Below, piece after piece: positions 1 to 5,156 of a DNA stretch of 5,156 nt. The position numbers were made by a program, and so were the translations under genes. The notes beneath the pieces are model-generated. The model did no database searches. It was given only the letters and a program-made list of their open reading frames with translations, and had not been told where the DNA came from. Source of the stretch: Oscillospiraceae bacterium. GTDB lineage: Bacteria > Bacillota > Clostridia > Oscillospirales > Oscillospiraceae. How positions within the stretch are numbered: position 1 is the stretch's first letter; every line of letters starts with the position of its first letter. The stretch spans positions 1-5,156 of the forward strand of contig JAEFAK010000141.1 of the NCBI GenBank assembly GCA_016287555.1, given 5' to 3'.

Positions 1-1276
1 TGGCCGAGCGTATCGACTGGACCAGGGGCAGCCTGCCCGGACAGATATAGGCGCAGCTCCCGCATTCCATGCAGTCCCTGACGTTGAGCTTGGTGAGCAT
101 GTCGAGATCGCTCTTGCGCTCGTACATGTAAAGATAGAGCGGGCTGAGGTGCATCGGGCATACGCCGACGCATCTGCCGCAGCGGATGCAGGCGGGGTTT
201 TTGACAGCCGGCGCGTCTCCGAGGACGAGGACAGAGCCCGTCGCCTTGAGGACGGGGACGTCGATGTCGAAGACGGCGTTTCCCATCATGGGCCCGCCCA
301 TGACGACCTTGAAATAGCCGTCCTTTATCCCGCCGGCGGCGTCGAGCAGCTCCCTTATCGGGGTGCCGACCCTGACGCGGAAGTTGCCGGGCTCCTTGAC
401 GCCCGGACCGGAGACGGTCACGATGCGGTCTATCGCGGGGACGCCCTGCTCGCCCGCGCGCCAGACTCCCCACGCCGTATAGGCGTTGAAGACGGCGCAG
501 CCGACGTCGGCGGGCAGCCCTCCGGGCGGGACCTCGCGGCCCGTGACGGCTCTTATGAGCTGCTTTTCGGCGCCCTGCGGGTATCGCGTTTTGAAGACGA
601 CGAGCTCGACGCCGCTCTCACCGGCGATGATCCCGCGCAGATGCTTTATCGCGTTTTTCTTGTTGGCTTCCGTGCCGATATAGACCTTATCCAGCCCCAG
701 CGCGTCGCGCAGCAGCTTCGCTCCCGCAACGACGTGCTCGCCGTCCTCGAGGAGGAGACGGTGGTCGCAGGTTATGAAGGGCTCGCACTCGGAGGCGTTG
801 ATGATGATCGTATCGGCCTTGCCCATCGCTCCCTGCAGCTTGAAGAAGGCGGGGAAGGCCGCGCCGCCCGCGCCGACTATGCCGGCATCATGCATTATGT
901 CAACCAGCTTCGCAGGGTCGTCCCTGATCTCGTCGGCATGCGGCTTTATCGTATCGGCCGGAGTGTCCAGCCCGTCGTTTTCGATGACGACGGTCATGAC
1001 CTGACTGCCGTTGGGGTGCAGCATGGGCTCTATCTTCTTGACCGTGCCCGAGACGCTCGAATGTATCGGCGCGGAGAGCGGCGCTTCGGTGTCAGCGATG
1101 ACCTGGCCCATGCAGACGTGATCTCCGACCGCGACGAGCGGCGAGCAGGGAGCTCCGACGTGCATGGAGACGGGGATCGTGACCAGAGCGGGAGCGGGAA
1201 GCGGCACCACCGCGCAGCCGGAGGTCAGCGCCTTGCCGTCTGCCGGGTGAACTCCGCCCCGGAATCCGTGAGTCAA
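1..1276 (-). CDS. rnfC: RnfC, electron transport complex subunit C (3' end cut by window edge)
   Basis: RnfC is the peripheral cytoplasmic subunit of the Rnf ferredoxin:NAD+ oxidoreductase, a membrane complex that couples this electron transfer to Na+ or H+ pumping. By family knowledge it carries FMN, two 4Fe-4S clusters and the NAD(H) site. The visible 425 codons read without a stop. The N-terminal RnfC signature FRGGVHP is at residues 5-11, followed by a lipoyl-like barrel (about 35-80, ending HSSVSGTV). A glycine-rich FMN/NADH region GIVGAGGAAFP (132-142) and NASECEPFITCD (160-171) match the Complex I 51-kDa-like domain. Two ferredoxin-type motifs follow: CIRCGRCVGVCP (Cys 363, 366, 369, 373) and CMECGSCAYICP (Cys 402, 405, 408, 412). 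Family length is roughly 430-450, so only a short C-terminal tail is missing. The TTG start at 1276-1274 is chosen because it sits 8 nt after AGGAGG and directly before the FRGGVHP domain. Other rnf genes (D, G, E, A, B) are expected beyond the left edge. Confidence 0.95.
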   Translation of the reverse strand, partial: MTHGFRGGVHPADGKALTSGCAVVPLPAPALVTIPVSMHVGAPCSPLVAVGDHVCMGQVIADTEAPLSAPIHSSVSGTVKKIEPMLHPNGSQVMTVVIENDGLDTPADTIKPHADEIRDDPAKLVDIMHDAGIVGAGGAAFPAFFKLQGAMGKADTIIINASECEPFITCDHRLLLEDGEHVVAGAKLLRDALGLDKVYIGTEANKKNAIKHLRGIIAGESGVELVVFKTRYPQGAEKQLIRAVTGREVPPGGLPADVGCAVFNAYTAWGVWRAGEQGVPAIDRIVTVSGPGVKEPGNFRVRVGTPIRELLDAAGGIKDGYFKVVMGGPMMGNAVFDIDVPVLKATGSVLVLGDAPAVKNPACIRCGRCVGVCPMHLSPLYLYMYERKSDLDMLTKLNVRDCMECGSCAYICPGRLPLVQSIRSA

Positions 1277-1281
1277 AACTA

Positions 1282-1290
1282 TCTCCTCCT
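1282..1290 (-). promoter_or_regulatory. Ribosome binding site deciding the TTG start of rnfC
   Basis: On the minus strand this reads AGGAGGAGA, close to a perfect anti-Shine-Dalgarno match. Its AGGAGG core is 8 nt from the TTG at 1276-1274. No ATG or GTG in the rnfC frame lies at a comparable position, so this site fixes the unusual TTG start. Confidence 0.85.
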
Positions 1291-1321
1291 ATCGGGATAT
1301 AAATGTATTGCTTTATCAATT

Positions 1322-1350
1322 AGAATAACACATTAACGAATTGATGTCCA
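1322..1350 (-). promoter_or_regulatory. Predicted sigma-A-type promoter for rnfC
   Basis: On the minus strand: -35 TGGACA (1350-1345, 5 of 6 to TTGACA), exactly 17 bp spacer, -10 TATTCT (1327-1322, 4 of 6 to TATAAT), preceded by TGT, which makes an extended -10. Transcription would begin near 1315, giving a leader of about 40 nt before the TTG codon. It lies in AT-rich DNA and points at rnfC. The element is read directly from the sequence; its activity is inferred. Confidence 0.65.
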
Positions 1351-1439
1351 TATACAAGCTACACAATCGTAGGAATAAAACATGGCTGATACGGTGCGGT
1401 ATTTTTGATAAAAAAGCGGCGCCGACTCCGCTCCGGCTG

Positions 1440-1468
1440 TTGCCAACGGGGCGAAAATATGATAAACT
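1440..1468 (+). promoter_or_regulatory. Candidate promoter for the ilvB-ilvN operon
   Basis: TTGCCA (1440-1445, 4 of 6 to TTGACA), a 17 bp spacer and TAAACT (1463-1468, 4 of 6 to TATAAT) with an upstream TGA giving an extended -10. Transcription would start near 1475, leaving about 43 nt of leader before the GTG start of ilvB. This is the best-spaced candidate I see in the intergenic region, but both boxes are weak. The leader is too short to hold a T-box riboswitch. Confidence 0.4.
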
Positions 1469-1479
1469 TACAAAAATAT

Positions 1480-1492
1480 CGGCATTTTGCCG
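1480..1492 (+). promoter_or_regulatory. Small perfect hairpin in the predicted ilvB leader
   Basis: CGGCA-TTT-TGCCG forms a 5 bp perfect stem with a 3 nt loop. It lies between the candidate promoter and the ilvB ribosome binding site, with its 3' arm ending 10 nt before the GAAGGGAG site. No U-run follows, so it is not an intrinsic terminator. A role in mRNA 5'-end stability or translation is only a possibility; a stem this short can arise by chance. Confidence 0.35.
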
Positions 1493-1502
1493 CAGTCCCG
1501 GC

Positions 1503-1510
1503 GAAGGGAG
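1503..1510 (+). promoter_or_regulatory. Ribosome binding site deciding the GTG start of ilvB
   Basis: GAAGGGAG ends 7 nt before the GTG at 1518-1520. The reading frame stays open upstream to an ATG at 1341, but the extra 59 codons are AT-rich, contain the candidate promoter and have no resemblance to the enzyme family. This site and the start of family homology at VKKSGAAIAV support GTG 1518. Confidence 0.75.
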
Positions 1511-1517
1511 AAAAAGC

Positions 1518-3134
1518 GTGAAAAAGAGCGGAGCCGCCATAGCGGTCGCATGTCTTATCGAGCAGGGCGTGGATACCGTTTTCGGGTATCCGGGCGTCAG
1601 CGTGCTCAGGATATACGACGAGCTTTATAAAAACAGGCGCGCCATCCGCCATATCCTCACCTCCCATGAGCAGGGCGCCGCCCACGCGGCCGACGGGTAC
1701 GCCCGCGCCACGCGCCGCACAGGCGTCTGCATCGCGACCTCCGGCCCCGGCGCGACCAATCTCGTGACGGGCATCGCCGCCGCGTTTATGGATTCCTCCC
1801 CGGTCGTGTTCATAACCTGCAATGTCCCCGAAGCCCAGCTCGGGCGCGACGCATTCCAGGAAGTCGATATAACGGGCATAGCCATGCCCATAACCAAGTG
1901 CTGCTATCTGGTCCGCTCGGCGGGCGAGATTGCCGATACCATGCGCGAGGCCTTCGCGCTCGCCTCCTCCGGCAGGCCGGGCCCCGTGCTTATAGACATC
2001 ATGGGCAACGCCGTCGTCGAGACGGCTGAATACGAGCCCGCGGCGGGGCACGCCGTGACTGCCCGCCGCGCCGCAAGGCTGCTCGCCCCCGTAAGGACCG
2101 ACGAGGAGGGCGTCGCCGCCGTCGCGCAGGCGCTTGCGAAGGCCGAGAGGCCGCTCATCATGGCGGGCGGCGGGGTCATCCGCTCCGGGGCCTCCGAGGC
2201 TCTGACCGCCCTCGCGGAAAAGACGGATACGCCCGTCTGCTGCACGATGATGGGCCTCGGCGCGATAAGCTCTTCCCATGAGCTCTGCCTCGGCATGGCC
2301 GGAGTATACGGCGACGCGCGCGCGAGGCGCGCCGTCGGGGAATGCGATCTTCTGCTCGCCGTCGGCGTCAGATTTTCCGACCGCGTGACCGGCCCCGTCG
2401 AGAGCTTCGCCCCGAAGGCGAAGATAGTCCACGTCGACATAGACCGCTCCGAGATAGACAAGAACGTTCTGACCGACCTGCACATCGTCGGCGACGCGGG
2501 CAGCGTGCTTTCGGCTCTCGCCGGCACGTCGCCGGAGCTTTCCCGCAAGGCCTGGCGCGGCTTCATAGACGAGGCGGAGAAGTCCCTTCCCGGGGCTCCG
2601 GCGGAGTTCGTCCGCGCCATAAGGCGCGCCGTCGGCTCCGACGCCGTCATAGTGACCGACGTTGGCCAGCACCAGCTCTGGGCGTGCAGATACTTCGGCT
2701 TCGAGCGGCCCGGCGAGCTGATAACGAGCGGCGGCTTCGGGGCGATGGGCTTCGGCCTCGGCGCGGCGATAGGCGCACGCGCGGGCGATCCCTCCCGCAC
2801 CGTCGTCCATATCACGGGCGACGGGAGCTTCCGCATGAACCTCACAGAGCTCTCGACCGAGGTCAGATACGGCCTCCCCGTCGTGACGGTGATATTCGAT
2901 AACGGCTCGCTCGGCATGGTGCGGCAGAATCAGAGGCTTTTCATGCATTCGCATTTCTGGCAGACGACGCTCGACCGCGGACCCGATTTTATCGCCCTCG
3001 CCTCGGCCTACGGGCTCGAGGGGCGGCGCGTGACGGACGCGGAGGGGCTTTACGAGGCCGTAAAGGAACTCGCAGGGAAGGGCGGCGTCATCGACTGCCT
3101 CATCGGCGAGGATGAAGAGATAACCGCGGGATAA
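1518..3134 (+). CDS. ilvB: Acetolactate (acetohydroxyacid) synthase large catalytic subunit, with divergent substrate channel
   Basis: ThDP- and FAD-dependent enzyme condensing pyruvate with pyruvate (to 2-acetolactate) or 2-ketobutyrate (to 2-acetohydroxybutyrate), the first common step of valine, leucine and isoleucine synthesis, in the cytoplasm. From GTG 1518 it is 538 aa, slightly shorter than the usual 550-570. Three domains are present: PYR (about 1-165) with catalytic Glu51 in HEQGAAHAADGYARAT and the SGPGATN loop (75-81); central FAD-associated domain (about 190-330) with AGGGVIRSG and HVDID; and PP domain (about 375-525) with GDGS (434-437) and metal-ligand Asn462 of the ThDP motif. 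It lies 11 nt before ilvN. Oddities line the active-site channel: GYPGVS instead of GYPGGA (24-28), Cys101-Asn102 before VP, DIMGN instead of DIPKD, Val263-Tyr264 instead of Met-His, FSDR instead of FDDR, and Asn471 in MVRQNQ where AHAS has Trp. AHAS is much the best call given ilvN. Substrate preference is uncertain; another 2-ketoacid-condensing ThDP activity is possible. Confidence 0.9.
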   Translation: MKKSGAAIAVACLIEQGVDTVFGYPGVSVLRIYDELYKNRRAIRHILTSHEQGAAHAADGYARATRRTGVCIATSGPGATNLVTGIAAAFMDSSPVVFITCNVPEAQLGRDAFQEVDITGIAMPITKCCYLVRSAGEIADTMREAFALASSGRPGPVLIDIMGNAVVETAEYEPAAGHAVTARRAARLLAPVRTDEEGVAAVAQALAKAERPLIMAGGGVIRSGASEALTALAEKTDTPVCCTMMGLGAISSSHELCLGMAGVYGDARARRAVGECDLLLAVGVRFSDRVTGPVESFAPKAKIVHVDIDRSEIDKNVLTDLHIVGDAGSVLSALAGTSPELSRKAWRGFIDEAEKSLPGAPAEFVRAIRRAVGSDAVIVTDVGQHQLWACRYFGFERPGELITSGGFGAMGFGLGAAIGARAGDPSRTVVHITGDGSFRMNLTELSTEVRYGLPVVTVIFDNGSLGMVRQNQRLFMHSHFWQTTLDRGPDFIALASAYGLEGRRVTDAEGLYEAVKELAGKGGVIDCLIGEDEEITAG

Positions 3135-3145
3135 CGGAGGTAAAT

Positions 3146-3706
3146 ATGAAAAGAACGCTTTCCATACTCGTTGAAAACAGCGCCGGCGTACTCAGCCAGG
3201 TAACGCGGCTGTTTTCCCGCAAAAACTGGAACATAGACTCCCTCGCCGTCGGCGAGACGCAGGACCCCTCGGTCTCGCGCATCACCGTCATGGTCGAGGG
3301 CTCGGATCAGAAGATAAGGCAGGTGCAGGCCCAGCTCGGCAAGCTGCTCCCCGTCATCAGCGTTTGCGAGCTTGATGAGTCGCTCTCGATCCACAGGGAG
3401 TTCATGCTCGTCAAGGTCCGCGCCGAGGATAAGGACAGCCGCGATGAGATAATCTCCATCGTCAACGTCTTCCGCGCCTCCATAGTCGATATCTGCCGCG
3501 AGTCGCTGATGATAGCCATAACCGGCGACGAGGCGAAAAACGGCGCCATGCTCGCCCTGCTGAAGGACTTCGGCATCCTCGAGATGGCGAGGACGGGCAT
3601 GATAGCCCTCGAGCGCGGCAGCGCGACGATCTACGACGCGACCAAGGACCGCTCGGAGTACGATTACGCCAAGTCCGTAGTTTCCGCGGAGGACAAAGAT
3701 GCTTGA
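3146..3706 (+). CDS. ilvN: Acetolactate synthase small regulatory subunit (ACT domain)
   Basis: Regulatory partner of IlvB: it activates the catalytic subunit and confers end-product (valine) feedback inhibition. The protein is 186 aa. An N-terminal ACT domain spans about residues 2-76 and a C-terminal ALS_ss_C domain about 82-160, with typical signatures REFMLVKV (84-91), ESLMIAITGDE (119-129) and GILEMARTGMIALERG (143-158). Residues matching the valine-binding positions known from E. coli IlvH are present: Asn11, Gly14 and Asn29, so feedback control is predicted to be retained. A charged tail of about 20 residues (SEYDYAKSVVSAEDKDA region) extends past the conserved domain. The ATG start follows GGAGG (3136-3140) by 5 nt, and only 11 nt separate it from ilvB. 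Its last 8 nt overlap the next gene. The small-subunit symbol is ilvN or ilvH depending on the organism. Confidence 0.95.
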   Translation: MKRTLSILVENSAGVLSQVTRLFSRKNWNIDSLAVGETQDPSVSRITVMVEGSDQKIRQVQAQLGKLLPVISVCELDESLSIHREFMLVKVRAEDKDSRDEIISIVNVFRASIVDICRESLMIAITGDEAKNGAMLALLKDFGILEMARTGMIALERGSATIYDATKDRSEYDYAKSVVSAEDKDA

Positions 3707-4721
3707 CAGAGGCGAATCCAAAAAAGAAAAGCGCTTTTTCGTCATATTCGCCGTGATCGTCGTCGTCGTGGGCGCGGTGCTGCTCTTCTGGGGGCAGCAT
3801 AACGGCGCGGTGCACGTCTTTGACGCGGCCTGCCTGCGCTACGACATCCAGAAGATCAGAGACGACGACGCCGACTGGCAGATGACCGAGGCCGAGGCCG
3901 CCCGCCGCGCAGAGCTTCTGAGCGAGGCCGCCTCATGGAAGACCTCCGCGGGCGGGGAAAGGCGCGCATTCAGCGCCGTGACAGCCTCGACCGCCGTCGA
4001 GGGCGCCCCGCTGCTGGAGATAGCCTACGACGTCTATGACCGTGGCTCGGATACGACCGTCGTCATCCTCCACGGCTATGACGAGAGCGCGGAGGAATCG
4101 GAGATCTTCGCCCCCTACTGGTGGGACAAGGGCTTCAACGTCGTCATCCCCGAGCTTCGCGGGCACCGCGGCGCGGAGATGGAGCCGACGACCTTCGGCG
4201 TTTGGGAGAGCCTCGACCTGTATGATCTCATAAAGGCAGAAGACCTCGACGACCCGGAGAAAAAGCTCATCGTCTGCGGCCGGAGCATCGGCGGCGACGC
4301 GGCGCTCCTTCTCGCCGAGAACAAGGACCTCGGCTGCGGAGGGATAGACATGCTCGTCGCGGAGACGGTCTATACCGATCTCAAGACCTATGAGCTGCAC
4401 TGCCTGAGGCACGAATTCAACCTCGGCAACATCTTCGTCGGAGAGATGCTCGATACGCTCGTAAAGCGCGCCTTCGGCATCGTCACGAGCGAGGTGAACA
4501 TCAGGGCGAAGGCCGTCCCGGCGGATATCCCGGCAGTCTTCATCGCGGCCGACGAACAGGTCGTCGGCGGCGAGATGACGAAGCTCGTATATGAGGCCTG
4601 GGGCGGGGAGAAGGCCCTCGTCTGGCTCGAAAACGGGCGCTACCCGAGCGTCTACGCGACTGCGCTCGACAGCGGAGAATACGACGCGGCTGTGTCCGCG
4701 ATGCTGGATAAACTCGAATAA
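3699..4721 (+). CDS. Membrane-anchored alpha/beta-hydrolase-fold protein, catalytic triad apparently degenerate
   Basis: 340 aa. A basic N-terminus (KKEKR, 8-12) precedes one hydrophobic segment (about 13-31, FFVIFAVIVVVVG and on), which suggests an N-in signal anchor with the rest outside the membrane. A cap-like region (35-110) leads into an alpha/beta hydrolase core: beta strand TTVVILHGYDES (119-130, oxyanion-type HG), PELRGHRG (151-158), and the nucleophile elbow GRSIGG with Ser196. It resembles clostridial YqkD/YfhR-like hydrolases. At the C-terminus, where relatives have an acid motif like GDADTFVP, this one has AADEQVV (283-289). Where relatives have GAGHGESY it has NGRYPSVY (312-319). 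No His occurs after residue 238, so the catalytic base seems absent; it may be inactive or use other residues. The start ATG overlaps the ilvN stop (ATGCTTGA), with GGAGG at 3688-3692, implying translational coupling. Substrate and function are unknown. Confidence 0.8.
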   Translation: MLDRGESKKEKRFFVIFAVIVVVVGAVLLFWGQHNGAVHVFDAACLRYDIQKIRDDDADWQMTEAEAARRAELLSEAASWKTSAGGERRAFSAVTASTAVEGAPLLEIAYDVYDRGSDTTVVILHGYDESAEESEIFAPYWWDKGFNVVIPELRGHRGAEMEPTTFGVWESLDLYDLIKAEDLDDPEKKLIVCGRSIGGDAALLLAENKDLGCGGIDMLVAETVYTDLKTYELHCLRHEFNLGNIFVGEMLDTLVKRAFGIVTSEVNIRAKAVPADIPAVFIAADEQVVGGEMTKLVYEAWGGEKALVWLENGRYPSVYATALDSGEYDAAVSAMLDKLE

Positions 4722-4749
4722 AAACTACTGAATAAGGCAGGTAAAAAAG

Positions 4750-5156
4750 ATGAAGGTAAGGATAACTTGCGACAGCACGGCCGATCTCTCCCCGGAGCTC
4801 GTGGAGAAGTACGACATCGGGGTAATGCCCCTTCACGTAATCGTAAACGGCGAGACCCGTTCCGACGGCGTGGACATCACCCCCGACGATCTGTCCGCCA
4901 ACGTCGAGGCCACCGGGAACATGTCGACGACTGCCGCGATCAACGTCGAGGAGTACAAGGAGTTCTTCGAGGCCCAGAAGCAGGGCTATGACGGACTCGT
5001 CCATATAAACATAAGCAGCGGTTTCTCGACCTGCTTCCAGAACGCGACGCTCGCATGCGAGGAGATGGAAAACGTCTTTGCCGTCAATTCGCTCAACCTC
5101 TCGACCGGCACCGGCCACCTCGCCCTCGACGGCGCGATAATGGCCGCGCAGGGCAT
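4750..5156 (+). CDS. DegV-family fatty-acid-binding protein (3' part beyond window)
   Basis: DegV-fold proteins bind a single long-chain fatty acid; the characterised FakB members present it to the kinase FakA for phosphorylation and use in phospholipid synthesis. The first 135 residues are visible out of a usual 280-290. Family signatures in order: CDSTADLSPEL (7-17), a short strand MPLHVIVNGE with the following DGVDITPDDL (40-49), MSTTAAINVEEYKEFF (58-73, position of the TSQPS-type motif), HINISSGFS (85-93, position of the SSGLSGTYQSA motif) and VNSLNLSTGTGHLAL (112-126, position of the DS..S.G.G motif). In the family, Thr of the second motif and Ser of the third contact the fatty-acid carboxylate; Thr60/61 and Ser93 fit. 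The motif after SSGFS is less canonical (TCFQNA). The ATG follows a weak AAGGCAGG site (4734-4741). It lies 28 nt after the hydrolase gene with no terminator, so it is probably co-transcribed. Which DegV subgroup this is cannot be told, and no fakA-like gene is visible. Confidence 0.9.
   Translation, partial: MKVRITCDSTADLSPELVEKYDIGVMPLHVIVNGETRSDGVDITPDDLSANVEATGNMSTTAAINVEEYKEFFEAQKQGYDGLVHINISSGFSTCFQNATLACEEMENVFAVNSLNLSTGTGHLALDGAIMAAQG

Noticed and set aside
149..1336. Long plus-strand open frame (395 codons) opposite rnfC
   Set aside because: It is a shadow frame: the minus strand encodes clear RnfC with two 4Fe-4S motifs, and the plus-strand product is charged, low-complexity and has no recognisable domain.
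1402..1426. Possible terminator: ATAC...GTAT followed by a T-run, then TTTTTgatAAAAA
   Set aside because: The stem is only 4 bp and AT-rich, and no gene ends nearby on either strand, so a terminator has no function here.
1420..1438. GC-rich inverted repeat AGCGG...CCGCT near 1425
   Set aside because: A 5 bp stem with an 8 nt loop in GC-rich sequence is expected by chance and has no partner element.
1341..1517. N-terminal extension of IlvB to the ATG at 1341
   Set aside because: The 59 extra codons are AT-rich intergenic sequence without family similarity; a ribosome binding site and homology begin at GTG 1518.
1351..1517. T-box riboswitch or amino-acid attenuator ahead of ilvB
   Set aside because: The region lacks a recognisable T-box sequence, a terminator hairpin with U-run, and a branched-chain-codon-rich leader peptide; it is also short for a T-box leader.
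1904..2917. A second minus-strand frame (337 codons) opposite ilvB
   Set aside because: Same reason: Ser/Pro/Ala-rich antisense translation with no domain or plausible start context.
1359..2954. Long minus-strand open frame (531 codons) opposite ilvB
   Set aside because: GC-rich codon bias leaves antisense frames open. The plus strand is unambiguous IlvB and the antisense product has no family features or ribosome binding site.
4540..5118. Minus-strand open frame (192 codons) opposite the hydrolase end and degV
   Set aside because: It runs antisense across two real genes and their junction, with an arginine-rich tail typical of shadow translation.

Overview
The window is GC-rich and dense in genes, with an AT-rich divergent intergenic region near position 1280-1517. 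An rnfC gene opening a probable Rnf operon, a DegV-family gene, strong AGGAGG-type ribosome binding sites, TTG and GTG starts, and frequent ATA (Ile) and AGG (Arg) codons suggest an anaerobic, GC-rich member of the Bacillota (Clostridia-like, perhaps gut-associated). This is inference from gene content and style; there is no rRNA or other marker to place it firmly.

Layout. Positions 1-1276 (minus strand) carry rnfC, complete at its TTG start and running off the left edge a short way before its expected C-terminus. Positions 1277-1517 are a divergent promoter region: a good sigma-A-type promoter with an extended -10 for rnfC, and a weaker candidate promoter plus a small hairpin ahead of the rightward operon. 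Positions 1518-5156 (plus strand) hold four tightly packed genes: ilvB (acetolactate synthase catalytic subunit), ilvN (its ACT-domain regulatory subunit), a membrane-anchored alpha/beta-hydrolase-fold protein whose start overlaps the end of ilvN, and a DegV-family fatty-acid-binding protein cut by the right edge. No terminator is visible between them.

How they fit together. Rnf couples reduced ferredoxin oxidation to NAD+ reduction and ion pumping. IlvB/IlvN make the first committed intermediate of branched-chain amino acid synthesis from pyruvate. DegV/FakB-type proteins bind fatty acids. The hydrolase fold has no obvious link to amino acid synthesis but lies between ilvN and degV.

Two things deserve attention. 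First, the IlvB active-site channel departs from ordinary AHAS at many positions at once, including the usually invariant Trp of the MVRQWQ motif (here Asn), while the ThDP machinery and the IlvN valine site look intact. Second, the alpha/beta hydrolase keeps its Ser nucleophile motif but appears to have lost the catalytic His and the usual DxD acid region. I found no mobile element, CRISPR array, tRNA/rRNA or clear novel multi-gene system.
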